Below are positions 47,025-59,149 of a stretch of DNA of 64,000 nucleotides, piece after piece. The stretch is from the NCBI GenBank assembly GCA_021613375.1, contig CM038715.1:43657496-43721495 (forward strand), written 5' to 3'. The notes under the pieces were generated by a model. It saw nothing but the letters and a program-made list of their open reading frames with translations, did no database searches and was not told where the DNA came from. Both the position numbers and the translations under genes were made by a program. Each line of letters begins with the position of its first letter. Within the stretch, counting starts at the first letter, position 1. This DNA is from Megaleporinus macrocephalus (Eukaryota; Chordata; Actinopteri; Characiformes; Anostomidae).

Positions 47025-48155
47025 GGTGCTGTCTCCGTGTCTCCTCTGGGTGAAGATGACTGTCCGTGTCTCCTCTGGGTGAAGATGGCTGTCCGTGTCT
47101 TCTCTGGTTGAAGATGGCTGTCCATGTCTCCTCTGGGTGAAGATGGCTGTCCATGTCTCCTCTGGTTGAAGATGGCTGTCCATGTCTTGTCTGGGTGAAG
47201 ATGGCTGTCCATGTCTCCTCTGGTTGAAGATGGCTGTCCATGTCTCCTTTAGGAGAAGATGGCTGTCCATGTCTCCTCTGGTTGAAGATGGCTGTCCATG
47301 TCTCCTCTGGGTGAAGATGGCTGTCCGTGTCTCCTCTGGTAGAAGATGGCTGTCCATGTCTCCTCTGGTTGAAGATGGCTGTCCGTGTCTCCTCTGGGTG
47401 AAGATGGCTGTCCGTGTCTCCTCTGGTTGAAGAAGGCTGTCCATGTCTCCTCTGGTTAAAGATGGCTGTCCGTGTCTCCTCTGGGTGAAGATGGCTGTCC
47501 GTGTCTTCTCTGGTTGAAGATGGCTGTCCATGTCTCCTCTGGGTGAAGATGGCTGTCCATGTCTCCTCTGGTTGAAGATGGCTGTCCGTGTCTCCTCTGG
47601 TAGAAGATGGCTGTCCATGTCTCCTCTGGTTGAAGATGGCTGTCCGTGTCTCCTCTGGGTGAAGATGGCTGTCCGTGTCTCCTCTGGTTGAAGAAGGCTG
47701 TCCATGTCTCCTCTGGTTAAAGATGGCTGTCCGTGTCTCCTCTGGGTGAAGATGGCTGTCCGTGTCTCCTCTGGGTGAAGATGGCTGTCCATGTCTCCTC
47801 TGGGTGAAGATGGCTGTCCATGTCTCCTCTGGGTGAAGATGGCTGTTCGTGTCTCTTCTGGGTGAAGATGGCTGTCCATGTCTCCTCTGGGTGAAGATGG
47901 CTGTCCGTGTCTCCTCTGGTAGAAGATGGCTGTCCATGTCTCCTCTGGGTGAAGATGGCTGTTCGTGTCTCCTCTGGGTGAAGATGGCTGTTCGTGTCTC
48001 TTCTGGGTGAAGATGGCTGTCCGTGTCTCCTCTGGTTAAAGATGGCTTTCCGTGTCTCCTCTGGGTGAAGATGGCTGTCCATGTCTCCTCTGTTTAAAGA
48101 TGATTGTCCGTGTCTCCTCTGGGTGAAGATGGCTGTCCGTGTCTCCTCTGGGTGT
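47025..48155 (+). repeat. 29-bp minisatellite (GGGTGAAGATGGCTGTCCGT)
   Basis: About 39 units of TCCTCTGGGTGAAGATGGCT then GTCCGTGTC. It follows the 20-bp array with essentially no spacer. Blocks of about 262 bp (nine units) are duplicated, shown by the GAAGAAGGC variant near 47428 and 47690. Minus-strand frames (RRHGQPSSPRGDTDSHL) are artefacts. Confidence 0.97.
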
Positions 48156-48785
48156 TTTAGTCTGATGTTTCCACATATTCGCCGTTTTGTTTGTTTTGTT
48201 GAGCGTCTGTGATGTTTCTCGGGTTCTGCTCAGCGAGAAAGATCTATCCGCACAGTGGAATCTCTGTTGGCGGGACAAAGCCGGCGTTTTCCTGCTGGGA
48301 AGTTGTCCGGGTACGAGGAGGAATTCGTCCCCCGATCACTCCGTCTTGCTGTCACTCTTTTTCTCTGGTGATCTGAAAGAAGGCGACATGGCAGCTCCGC
48401 TCAATGGACCGTCCACATCTCCGACTTTTCCCCGCGCCGTTCAATGGAGATCATTTTTATATTCCGGCTTGTTAGAGCCGCATAGTTCTGGACGAGCGCC
48501 AGGAAATACATTCAGAACAAAGAACGGAACGCTGTGAAAGAAGCTGGAGCAGAGCGGCCCAGACATCCGAGGCAACGGCACTCATTTGTAGTCTCGCTAT
48601 TTTGTGGAATTGTTTTGATATTTTACACCAACGTTCTGAGAATAAACAAGAGAGTAAACAAGAGAGTAAACAAGAGAGTAAACAACAGAACCAACAGAAC
48701 AAATCTGTATATGTTAACATTTCAGTTTACATTCGACAGCAAACTGAACCAATCAATGGCATGGAATTCATACCAAAATAGCCAA
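48156..48785. other. No gene recognised
   Basis: Single-copy-looking spacer. It includes three copies of AAGAGAGTAAAC near 48646-48682. The 116-codon frame at 48187-48537 shows no known domain. Confidence 0.45.
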
Positions 48786-50345
48786 AGTAGTGTAAGCAGG
48801 TTCTAGATAACTGAGTGTGCGTATGAGTGGTAGACTGAACAAGTTCTAGATAACTGAGTGTGAGTGGTAGTGTGAGCAGGTCCTAGATAACTGAGTGTGA
48901 GTGGTAGTGTAAGCAGGTTGTAGGTAACTGAGTGTAAATATGAGTAGTGGTGTAAGCAGGTTCTAGATAACTAAGTGTGAGTATGAGTGGTGGTGGTGTA
49001 AGCATATTATCTAGATAACTGAGTGCGATTATGAGTGGTGGTGTAAGCATGTTCTAGATAACTGAGCGTAAATACGAGTGGTGTAAGCATGTTTTAGATA
49101 ACTGAGTGTAAATACGAGTGGTGGTGTAGGCATGTTCTAGATAACTGAGTTTAAATATGAGTAGTGGTGTAAGCAGATTCTAGATAACTGAGTGTGAGTG
49201 GTAGTGTAAGCTGGTTGTAGATAACTGAGTGTAAATATGAGTAGTGGTGTAAGCAGGTTCTAGATAACTGAGTGCGAGTATGAGTAGTGGTGTAAGCAGA
49301 TTCTAGATAACTGAGTGTGAGTGGTAGTGTAAGCAGGCTCTAGATAACTGAGTGCGAGTATGAGTGGTGGTGTAAGCATGTTCTAGATAACTGAGTGTAA
49401 ATACGAGTGGTGGTGTAGGCATGTTCTAGATAACTGAGTGTAAATACGAGTGGTGGTGTAGGCATGTTCTAGATAACTGAGTGTAAATACGAGTGGTGGT
49501 GTAGGCATGTTCTAGATAACTGAGTGTAAATATGAGTGGTGGTGTAAGCAGGTTGTAAATAACTGAGTGTAAATATGAGTAGTGGTGTAAGCAGGTTCTA
49601 GATAACTGAGTGCGAGTATGAGTGGTGGTGTAAGCATGTTCTAGATAACTGAGTGTAAATACGAGTGGTGGTGTAGGCATGTTCTAGATAACTGAGTGTA
49701 AATATGAGTAGTGGTGTAAGCAGATTCTAGATAACTGAGTGTGAGTGGTAGTGTAAGCAGGTTGTAGATAACTGAGTGTAAATATGAGTAGTGGTGTAAG
49801 CAGGTTCTAGATTACTGAGTGTGAAAATGAGTAGTGGTGCAAGCAGATTCTAGATAACTGAGTGTGAGTGGTAGTGTAAGCAGGTTGTAGATAACTGAGT
49901 GTAAATATGAGTAGTGGTGTAAGCAGGTTGTAGATAACTGAGTGTGAGTGGTAGTGTAAGCAGGTTGTAGATAACTGAGTGTAAATATGAGTAGTGGTGT
50001 AAGCAGGTTGTAGATAACTGAGTGTAAATATGAATGATGGTGTAAGTACGTTCTAGATAACTGAGTGCGGGTATGAGTGGTGGTGTAAGCATATTATCTA
50101 GATAACTGAGTGTGAGTATGAGTGGTGGTGTAAGCATGTTCTAGATAACTGAGTGTAAATACGAGTGGTGGTGTAAGCATGTTCTAGATAACTGAGTGCG
50201 AGTATGAGTGGTGGTGTAAGCATATTATCTAGATAACTGAGTGCGAGTATGAGTGGTGGTGTAAGCAGGTTCTAGATAACTGAGTGTAAATATGAGTAGT
50301 TGTGTAAGCAGGCTCTAGATAACTGAGTGTGAGTATGAGTGGTGT
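48786..50345 (+). repeat. CTAGATAACTGAG minisatellite (array 3)
   Basis: About 38 units of GTAAGCAGGTTCTAGATAAC, TGAGTGTGAGTATGAGTGGT with several sub-types (GTAAATATGAGTAGTGG, GTAAATACGAGTGGTGG). More diverged than the arrays at 12 and 31 kb. Confidence 0.95.
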
Positions 50346-50445
50346 GAGGGGACAGAGGTTTATGGTGAGCTGAGATGTTGGTGCTGGTGATGGTGTGTTG
50401 ACGGTGGAGTGGGGGGACCCCAGTGTCTCAGGGTGGTCTCAGTGT
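50346..50445 (-). mobile_element. Inverted fragment of the fish repeat at 51.3 kb
   Basis: ACAGAGGTTTATGGTGAGCT, GAGATGTTGGTGCTG and GGTGGAGTGGGGGGACCCCA, GTGTCTCAGGGT are the reverse complement of 51322-51436, apart from a gap of about 30 bp. It starts exactly where the minisatellite ends. Confidence 0.7.
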
Positions 50446-50579
50446 CTCTGGTTCTCTCCTTTTAGTTCATGCTGTTTATAATCAGATCTGAGATCAGAGT
50501 CACAGCTGTGCTCTGTAATACACCTCCTCTATACTAATCCAAACCAGAACTGACTCTGACTCTTCACTGTTCCTGAGGT

Positions 50580-51720
50580 AGTCAAGTCAAGTCAAGTCAA
50601 TTTTATTTATATAGCGCTTTTTACATGATGTTGTCTCAAAGCAGCTTTACAGAGTTTTGAAAACAGTTATAACACATATACCCCCCAGTGAGCAAGCCAG
50701 AGGCAACAGTGGCAAGAACACCTCCCTCAACTGGAGGAAGAAACCTTGGGAGGAACCAGACTCACAAGGGGAGACCCATCCTCCTCTGATCAAACAGTAT
50801 TTACAGTTTGAACTAAATACCAAAGAAAGGAGTCTCTGTTTGAAATCTGGATAGCAAAGCTTTAGAAGCTGCACAGATAGAGGCAGTGTATGACTGAGGC
50901 AGTCTCTGGCTGAGGCAGTCTATGACAGTCTTTATGTAAAGTGGGTGGAGCTGAAACAGTCCCATCCTATCTCAGTGCTGGTGCATCTGGATGGCACAAT
51001 GATGTAACTGAGGGTGTAGCAGTAAATGGACAGGTGAGCTGGCTGGTGATGGTGAGGAGGTGAGGTGGCTGGTGATGGTGAGGAGGTGAGCTGGCTGGTG
51101 ATGGTGGGGTGATGGCCCGATGATCAGTCCTTCAACAGCCTTCAACAGACGGGAGGACAGTCATTTCCTCAGGAAGAGTAAAGAGAGAGAGTTAGTTGGG
51201 CTCAGGAGTAAGACTGTAGAGAATATGAATTTTCAGAATTTTAGTGCGGCTGGCGACTCCGGCAGATCTAACTATAACAGCCTAAACTAAAAGGAGAGAA
51301 CCAGAAGGTAACATGGACATGAGAGTACCCTGAGACACTGGGGTCCCCCCACTCCACCATCAACAAACCTGTGTGATCGCGTGAAGTGGTGGAACAACAG
51401 CACCAACATCTCAGTTTACCATAAACCTCTGTGTCCAAGAACCCCCAGATCTCCTGCCTTTATCTAAAAGAGAAGATTAATTACCAAAAGCTACTAAACA
51501 AGTATGTTTTTAGTCTAGACTTAAATATTGAGACTGTGTCAGAGTCCGAACATTAACTGGGAGATTATTCCACAATTTGGGGGCTTTGTAGGAAAAAGCT
51601 CTTCCCCTCATTGTAGTCTTCTGAATTTTAGGAACTATTAGAAAACCAGCATCCTGTGATCTGAGTGAACGTGGCGGTTCATAGTAGTGACCGTCCTCCT
51701 GTCCTGCTGAACACTGCTGG
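50580..51720 (-). mobile_element. Fish retroelement-type repeat with (TCAAG)n tail, reversed
   Basis: (GTCAA)n, TTTTATTTATATAGCGCTTT and CAAAGCAGCTTTACAGAGTT mark a reversed 3' tail. It is followed by GGAAGAAACCTTGGGAGGAA, and then by CCTGAGACACTGGGGTCCCC (51330) and GATTATTCCACAATTTGGGG (51560). All of these are wording of a widespread fish repeat. It may be several adjacent fragments rather than one insertion. The short frames within it are not genes. Confidence 0.6.
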
Positions 51721-51799
51721 AGAACCGACCACCAGCACCTCCTCCTTACCTGACACCCACCTGCTACACCCTCGACTACATCACTGTGTCACCCTGCAT

Positions 51800-52060
51800 T
51801 GAGATAGGATGGGACTGATCAGTTCACTCCCACTTTTTATAAAGAGAGTCAGAGACTGCCTCAGTCAGAGACTGCCTCAGTCAGAGACTGCCTCTACCTG
51901 TGCAGATTCTATAAACTGTAGATACTGTGTGGTCAGAGGAGGACGGGCTGTGAGTCTTGGTTCCTCTGGAGGTTTCTTCCTCCAGTCTGAGGAAGTTGTT
52001 CTCACCACTGTCGCCTCTTCACTTGATGTGTGTTCGTAACGCTGGAGTTCTTTGTTTTAT
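51800..52060 (+). mobile_element. Fish retroelement-type repeat fragment, forward
   Basis: GGTTCCTCTGGAGGTTTCTT, CCTCCAGTCTGAGGAAGTTG correspond to the reversed GGAAGAAACCTTGGGAGGAACC region at 50740. It also contains triplicated CAGAGACTGCCTCAGT at 51848-51895. Confidence 0.55.
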
Positions 52061-52704
52061 CTGGTTTATGGTATGTGATCAGACGCTGGTTCCTGACTCA
52101 GTCCAGCCTCTGTTGAAGCTCATCTGGTGCACCTTCTTCAGACCGTTCTGCTCGACTGGACGCCGCTGAGGCTGTAACGTTTCTCCTGGTTTCTTCTGTC
52201 AGACGTTGAGAGGTTGAGCAGATTCTGGGCCTTATCGACCTTCCAGCCGCGGAGAGTAAATTAGCCGGTCTGATCCACTTCATCCTGACGCTCTCCAGAC
52301 TGTTTAGCCTGCAGCCCGTCCAAGCTCTGTCTCGGCGAGGCTGGAGGAGCCTGCTGGCTGGTCTCCTGTCTGAGAGGAGACGGTATGTAGACCGTGAGGT
52401 TCAGGAGATGCAGTGTCTGAACTTGAAGCCTCCCGTGCGACTAACGAGAGTTCATTTATTCTCTTTACTGAAACCTGAAAGACTCAATGAGGCCGCAAAC
52501 CAACCAGGAGCTGTACAAGGAGCTCATTATTCACAGCTGGTTAAAGGGGAACTTCACCACATTTTCAAAATTCATGGCTAATTGTGTGGTTAGGATGTAA
52601 ACAGCCAATCAGTTTGGTTTGATGTGAAACTGTTTTGAAACTGGGGGCTGGGCTGACCCCTACACCACCCTGCCACCTGGAACCGGAACATATAACATCA
52701 TAAC
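52061..52704. other. No gene recognised
   Basis: Moderately GC-rich, single-copy-looking sequence. The frames are short and without domains. Confidence 0.45.
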
Positions 52705-52815
52705 AGTAAGTTCACAGGAGAGGACAGAACGCTCTTTACTTTAAATTTAAGTCAATAGAACCAGAATTACGTCCAAGCTGTTTTGGAGCGTTTTTATTGG
52801 TGCAATCATCATAAA
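52705..52815 (+). repeat. AGCTGTTTTGGAGC-core interspersed repeat
   Basis: AGTTCACAGGAGAGGACAGA and CCAAGCTGTTTTGGAGCGTT then TTATTGGTGCAATCATC match the copy at 9150-9265 in the same order. Confidence 0.65.
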
Positions 52816-52892
52816 ATGTTCACAGAATGTAAACAACAGCTTCTGCATTCAAATGATGTAGAAAAATAAAAATTGATAAAACTAGAGATACA

Positions 52893-55800
52893 TTCCACTG
52901 TAAACATCACCACCACTGTAAACACCATTACCACCACTGTAAACACCTTCACCACCACTGTAAACATCATCACCACCACTGTAAACACCTTCACCACCAC
53001 TATAAACACCTTCACCAACACTGTAAACACCTTCACCACCACTGTAAACACCATCACCCCCACTATAAACACCTTCACCAACACTGTAAACACCATCACC
53101 ACCACTGTAAACATCACTACCACTGTAAACACCATCACCACCACTGTAAACTCCTTCACCACCACTGTAAACACCTTCACCACCACTATAAACACCTTCA
53201 CCAACACTGTAAACACCATCACCACCACTGTAAACATCACTACCACTGTAAACACCATCACCACCACCACTATAAACACCATCACCACCACTGTGAACAC
53301 CATCACCACCACTGTAAACATCACTACCACTGTAAACACCATCACCACCACTGTAAACAACATCACCACTGTAAACAACATCACCACCACTGTAAACACC
53401 TTCACCACCACTATAAACACCTTCACCACCACTGTAAACACACTCACCACCACTATAAACAACTTCACCACCACTGTTAACATCACCACCACTGTAAACA
53501 CCATCACCACCACTGTAAACATCATCACCACCACTATAAACACCTTCACCACCACTGTAAACACCATCACCACCACTGTAAACACCTTCACCACCACTGT
53601 AAACACCATCACCACCACTGTGAACACCATTACCACCACTGTAAACATCACTACCACTGTAAACACCTTCACCACCACTGTAAACAACATCACCACCACT
53701 GTGAACACCATCACCACCACTGTAAACATCACCACCACTGTAAACACCTTCACCACCACTGTAAACAACATCACCACCACTGTAAACACCATCACCACCA
53801 CTGTAAACAATATCATGACCACTGTAAACTACATCACCACCACTGTAAACATCACTACCACTGTAAACAACATCACCACCACTGTAAACAATATCACGAC
53901 CAATGTAAACAACATCACCACCACTGTAAACACCATCACCACCACTGTAAACACCACCACGACCACTGTAAACACCATCACCACCACCACTGTAAACACC
54001 ATCACCACCACTGTAAACACCATCACCACCACCACTGTAAACATCATCACCACCACTGTAAACACCAACAACACTGTAAACACCATCACCACCACTGTGA
54101 ACACCATCACCACCACTGTAAACATCACTACCACTGTAAACACCTTCACCACCACTGTAAACAACATCACCACCACTGTGAACACCATCACCACCACTGT
54201 AAACATCACCACCACTATAAACTCCTTCACCACCACTGTAAACACCATCACCACCACTGTAAACACCTTCACCACCACTGTAAACACCATCACCACCACT
54301 GTGAACACCATCACCACCACTGTAAACATCACTACCACTGTAAACACCTTCACCACCACTGTAAACAACATCACCACCACTGTGAACACCATCACCACCA
54401 CTGTAAACACCACCACGACCACTGTAAACACCATCACCACCACCACTGTAAACACCATCACCACCACCACTGTAAACACCATCCCCGCCACCACTGTAAA
54501 CATCATCACCACCACTTTAAACACCAACAACACTGTAAACACCATCACCACCACTGTAAACACCATCACCACCATTGTAAACACCATCATCACCACCACT
54601 GTAAACATCATCACCACCACTGTAAACATCATCACCACCACTTTAAACACCAACAACACTGTAAACACCACCACCACCACTGTAAACACCATCACCACCA
54701 TTGTAAACACCATCATCACCACCACTGTAAACACCACCACCACCACCACTGTAAACACCATCACCACCACCACTGTAAACAAGATCACCACCACTGTAAA
54801 CACCACCACCACCACTGTAAACACCATCACCACCACTGTAAACACCACCACCACCACTGTAAACACCATCAGCACCACTGTAAACACCACCACCACCACT
54901 GTAAACACCACCACTGTAAACACCATCAGCACCACCGTAAACACCACCGCGGTAAACACCACCACCACCACTGTAAACACCATCAGCACCACTGTAAACA
55001 TCATCACCACAACTGTAAACACCACCAACACTGTAAACACCATCAACACCACTGTAAACATCACCACCACTGTAAACACCATCACCACCACTGTAAACAT
55101 CATCACCACCACTATAAACACCTTCACCACCACTGTAAACATCACCACCGCTGTAAACACCATCACAACTACTGTAAACATAATCACCACCACTGTAAAC
55201 ACCACCACCACCACCACTGTAAACACCATCACCACCACTGTAAACATCATCATCACCACTGTAAACACCATCAACACCACTGTAAACACCGTCACCACCA
55301 CTGTAAACACCATCACCACCACTGAAAACACCACCACCACCACCACCACCACTGTAAACACCATCACCACCACTGTAAACACCATCACCACCACTGTAAA
55401 CACCATCATCACCACCACTGTAAACACCACCACCACCACCACCACTGTAAACACCACCACCACCACTGTAAACACCATCACCACCACTGTAAACACCATC
55501 ATCACCACCACTGTAAACACCACCACCACCACCACCACCACCACTGTAAACACCATCACCACCACTGTAAACATCATCATCACCACTGTAAACACCATCA
55601 CCACCACTGTAAACTATATCAACACCACAGTAAACACCATCACCACCACCGTAAAACACCATCACCACCACTGTAAACACCATCACCACCACTGTAAACA
55701 CCACCACCACCACTGTAAACACCATCACCCCCACCACCACCACTGTAAACACCATCACCACCACCACTGTAAACACCATCACCACAACTGTAAACACCGT

Positions 55801-55975
55801 CACCACCACTGTAAACACCGTCACCACCACTGTAAACACCATCACCACCACTGTAAACACCACCACCACCACCACCACTGTAAACACCATCACCACCACT
55901 GTAAACACCACCACCACCACCACTGTAAACACCACCACCACCACTGTAAACACCATCATCACCGCTGTAAACAAC
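52893..55975 (-). repeat. 21-bp minisatellite, ACAGTGGTGGTGATGG family (array 3, reversed)
   Basis: About 3.1 kb of CCATCACCACCACTGTAAAC-type units, opposite in orientation to the arrays at 1-251 and 34243-36371. The 15-, 18-, 24- and 27-bp forms preserve a long frame (NTITTTV repeats, over 900 codons) that is an artefact. No element body is attached at either end. From 54.4 kb on, (CAC)n expansions inside units become frequent. Confidence 0.97.
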
Positions 55976-56555
55976 ATCTAATATCAAACCCGCTCTTAAT
56001 CACCAAATTTTGGGATGAAATGGTGGTGTTCCCCTTTACTGGGCTCTGTATAAACAGGCTTATCGATGATTCTTCTCTATCTGGAGTAAAGCCACCAGAA
56101 CTTCTGGTGTGATTACAGATAATGACCTTTTGCTGGGAACAGAGCCGCATGAGGTCATCTCACACCGCTCAGCGTTCCTGACGTGCGATATGGAGATGGT
56201 CCGGGAATTGTGCTACGGAGTTCAGAGGAACTGGAATGGTCACTGTTTTTGTTGGGCACTGAATTTCCATGCAGTCTGATTGTCTGATTAAGCCCACACG
56301 GGCCAGAGCTTCAGATTAGAGGTTAGAAAGATCTAAACAAACCTTGTAATTCTTGTTAACACGAACACTTCAGTAACTCTGAGTGGAATTGAATGTATTT
56401 CATAAAATCTGGGTCTGAGAACATCCACAGATGTGTCTGTCCATCCTTCCACTGTGAGAAGACACCTCAACACTGTGGGTCTGAAAGGATGTGTAGCTGT
56501 TCAAGAAGCTCCTCACTGAGAAAAAGAGATACAGACACACCAAACAAAAAAGCTG
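55976..56555. other. No gene recognised
   Basis: Single-copy-looking spacer between two minisatellites. No element was identified. Confidence 0.45.
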
Positions 56556-57055
56556 AACACTGGACTGACCACCCCAGAGTTCAGAACCTCAACACCACTG
56601 GATGGACTGACCACCCCAAAGTCCAGAACCTCAACACCACTGAATGGACTGACCACCCCAGAGTCCAGACCTCAACACCGCTGAATGTACTGACCACCCC
56701 AGAGTCCAGAACCTCAACACCACTGAATGGACTGACCACCCCAGAGTCCAGAACCTCAACACCACTGAATGTACTGACCACCCCAGAGTCCAGACCTCAA
56801 CACCACTGAATGGACTGACCACCCCAGAGTCCAGAACCTCAACATCACTGAATGGACTGACCACCCCAGAGTCCAGACCTCAACACCACTGAATGTACTG
56901 ACCACCCCAGAGTCCAGAACCTCAACACCACTGAATGGACTGACCACCCCAGAGTCCAGAACCTCAACACCACTGAATGGACTGACCACCCCAGAGTCCA
57001 GACCTCAACACCACTGAATGTACTGACCACCCCAGAGTCCAGAACCTTAACACCA
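56556..57055 (+). repeat. 42-bp minisatellite (GACCACCCCAGAGTCCAGA)
   Basis: About twelve units of CTGACCACCCCAGAGTCCAG, AACCTCAACACCACTGAATG, GA. Lengths alternate between 42 and 40-41 bp in a partly regular order (TGGACTGACC versus TGTACTGACC variants). Confidence 0.96.
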
Positions 57056-57593
57056 GTGAGTTATTTGAATGGTGAGAAGCATCTAAACCAGCTTCTGGAG
57101 GTTGTGGCTGCAGAGTCTCCTGAACAGAATGGAAGCTGTAGTAAAAGGACTGACGCTGTGGCTGGACGCTGTGGCTGGACGCTGTGGCTGGACGCTGAAT
57201 GGTGGTCTCTGACTGTATAAGCCGCATGAAGGCGACAAAGGCGGCGACACACTGTACCGATGTCGGACCCCGTGTGCGGCTGAGTTACTAAGCCACGGCG
57301 GCTCGGCTCTGCGGAATGGCGAGCGTGTAATTGAGAGACAAAGCAGTTTGGAGCAGTTTGTTTTTGGGGCGCGGCGGGGGTCTGTATGGGGGTTGGGAGG
57401 TTTGCCAGGGTGGAGGCCTGCCACTGTCCTCTTGACCACCCATACAGCAGAGCTGGGGGTCCCACGATAACCCACAAGACCACCACACATGATGACTCCA
57501 CCCACGCTCAGTGGCCTGCGGGACATGTGTAAGACTCGGGGTTTCTTCTTTGAGCTCGGGAACAGTGCAGAGGGCTGGAGCATCATGGGAAAC
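57056..57593. other. No gene recognised
   Basis: Includes four copies of GCTGTGGCTGGAC at 57153-57197. Minus-strand frames up to 191 codons overlap one another in different frames and show no conserved domain. Confidence 0.45.
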
Positions 57594-57936
57594 ATACCAG
57601 GGGTCTCCATGTCTACAACACGTATACACACACACATTGTATTTACTATGAAACCCACCAGTGAAGCTACACGTGTCTTCTGAGTTTATCTGGATGCTGA
57701 TGGTAAAATGTGGAAGATCTGAAAATACTAGGTTTTCTTTGGGGACTATTTGAACCTCACAGCGTCCTGCATGTATCCCTCCACCATGAATGGAGTTTAA
57801 GACTGAGATCTTCTCTAAACTATCATAAACAGCGTCTCAGAATCAGACAGTGTATTTATAACATCTACTGTAAGAACTTTCTGTGAGGAGCTTTTAGAGG
57901 AGGACGTCTGGTTCCATTCACCTCCACTGTGAACAG
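57594..57936 (+). mobile_element. ACAGTGG element, copy 7
   Basis: Begins at ATACCAGGGGTCTCCATG, lacking the extreme left terminal repeat, and continues intact to CACCTCCACTGTGAACAG. It has CGTATACACACACACATTG where other copies have CTAATCTACACATTG. Confidence 0.8.
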
Positions 57937-57955
57937 ATCTGACTGTATCTAGAAC

Positions 57956-58003
57956 AGCTTTTAGAGGTGGACGTCTGGTTCCATTCACCACCACTGTGAA
58001 CAG
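57956..58003 (+). mobile_element. ACAGTGG element, second right terminus
   Basis: The last about 48 bp (CTTTTAGAGGTGGACGTCTG … CACCACCACTGTGAACAG) is repeated after ATCTGACTGTATCTAGAACAG. It is the same arrangement of terminus plus TCTGACTGTATCTAGAA as at 2763-2822. Confidence 0.75.
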
Positions 58004-59149
58004 CTCTGACTGTGTAAGCTTTGAATGACTTTTATAGGAAGCTAAATTAAATCAGTCTATGTTGTTTTGTATACTGGTGTACTAGTGAACCAGTATGACC
58101 ACAGTGGGTGTCCAGCTAAACCAGCACCAGATCAGCATAAACCAACTTAGATGACCACAGTGGGTAGCCATCTTAACAGAAACCAGTTTAAACCAGTATG
58201 TTTTTCACAGCAGCCTCTTAGAGAGCTAGTCAGCTCAGTGAAGCTAGCCTAGCCGAGGACACTACGTTCCCACAGTCCGGGAATGATGATGTTTTTGAAG
58301 TTTGGAGGAGCTACAGCGTCCATCACGGCTGAGGAACACCTTCAGCGCTGACCGCTGCTTCAGACTATTGATTTCTCGGAGAGGCGTCGCCCAAGCTAAG
58401 CAAGGCCGAGACGGGAAAAGTAGCTGAAATCTTCATGCGGCGGCTGTTATTCCAGTGATGTAATGGCAGGTCTGTTGGCCAGAAGAAGCATTAGCAGACG
58501 AGCCCTCCAGCATGTTGCCCAGTGTCACCAGGAAAATGATGGAAAACCAGGTTTCATTACGCCTCTCGGCGTGCGGGCATCACCCTCGGCTCCGCGGACA
58601 GCGAAGTGGAGGATATCTAAACCAGCTTCCAGACCAAATCCTCAGCGCTCAGGTGTTTTTTTAAGCTAAACGTTAGCAGCTGAGCTAATAGAAGCCTGCG
58701 TGGGCGGCGTTTGATGGACACCTTCTGAACATCATTCGATTCGCCAGCATGTGTCCAGGAGCTCAGGAGTTTTTGTTGGACGAGACGAAGCTTCTGGAAA
58801 CAGCACGAGATAAATCACAGCGAAGCCAGAAATCAAGACGTGAAACTTTCACTCAGCTTATTTGTTAAAACTGCCCCGAAAGAAATAACCCCCAAACACA
58901 CCGAGCCCCCCAGAGCGACGTTCCTGAGACCCCTGCAGCTTAAAAGCAAACCCTCGTAAATATAAATCAAATTTAGACACAGTTACAGAAACACATGTAC
59001 AAATATCAACACGGCTTCCAGAAAAGTTATGGTTTCTTAAAAATACAGCAGTTTGAACGAGGAACGTGGCCGAGAACTCTGAGAGAGAAGATCAACTCAC
59101 TTACACTGGAATTACACATCACTCTGTAGGCCTCAGGAAGATCAAGACC
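58004..59149. other. No gene recognised
   Basis: 58070-58210 contains twofold TGACCACAGTGGGT and AACCAG words, probably a short dispersed repeat. The remainder looks single-copy. The 68-codon frame at 58463 has no support. Confidence 0.45.

Noticed and set aside
47182..47430. Frame resembling a proline/serine repeat protein in the 29-bp array
   Set aside because: Minisatellite translation; the parallel minus frames are equally open.
52873..56112. 1079-codon Thr/Asn-rich frame as a mucin-like gene
   Set aside because: It is the 21-bp minisatellite, which is also open on the other strand and in other frames; unit lengths vary in steps of three so the frame persists by default.
57083..57658. 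191-codon minus frame as a gene
   Set aside because: Two other long frames overlap it in different phases, it runs into a transposon copy at 57594, and no domain is visible.
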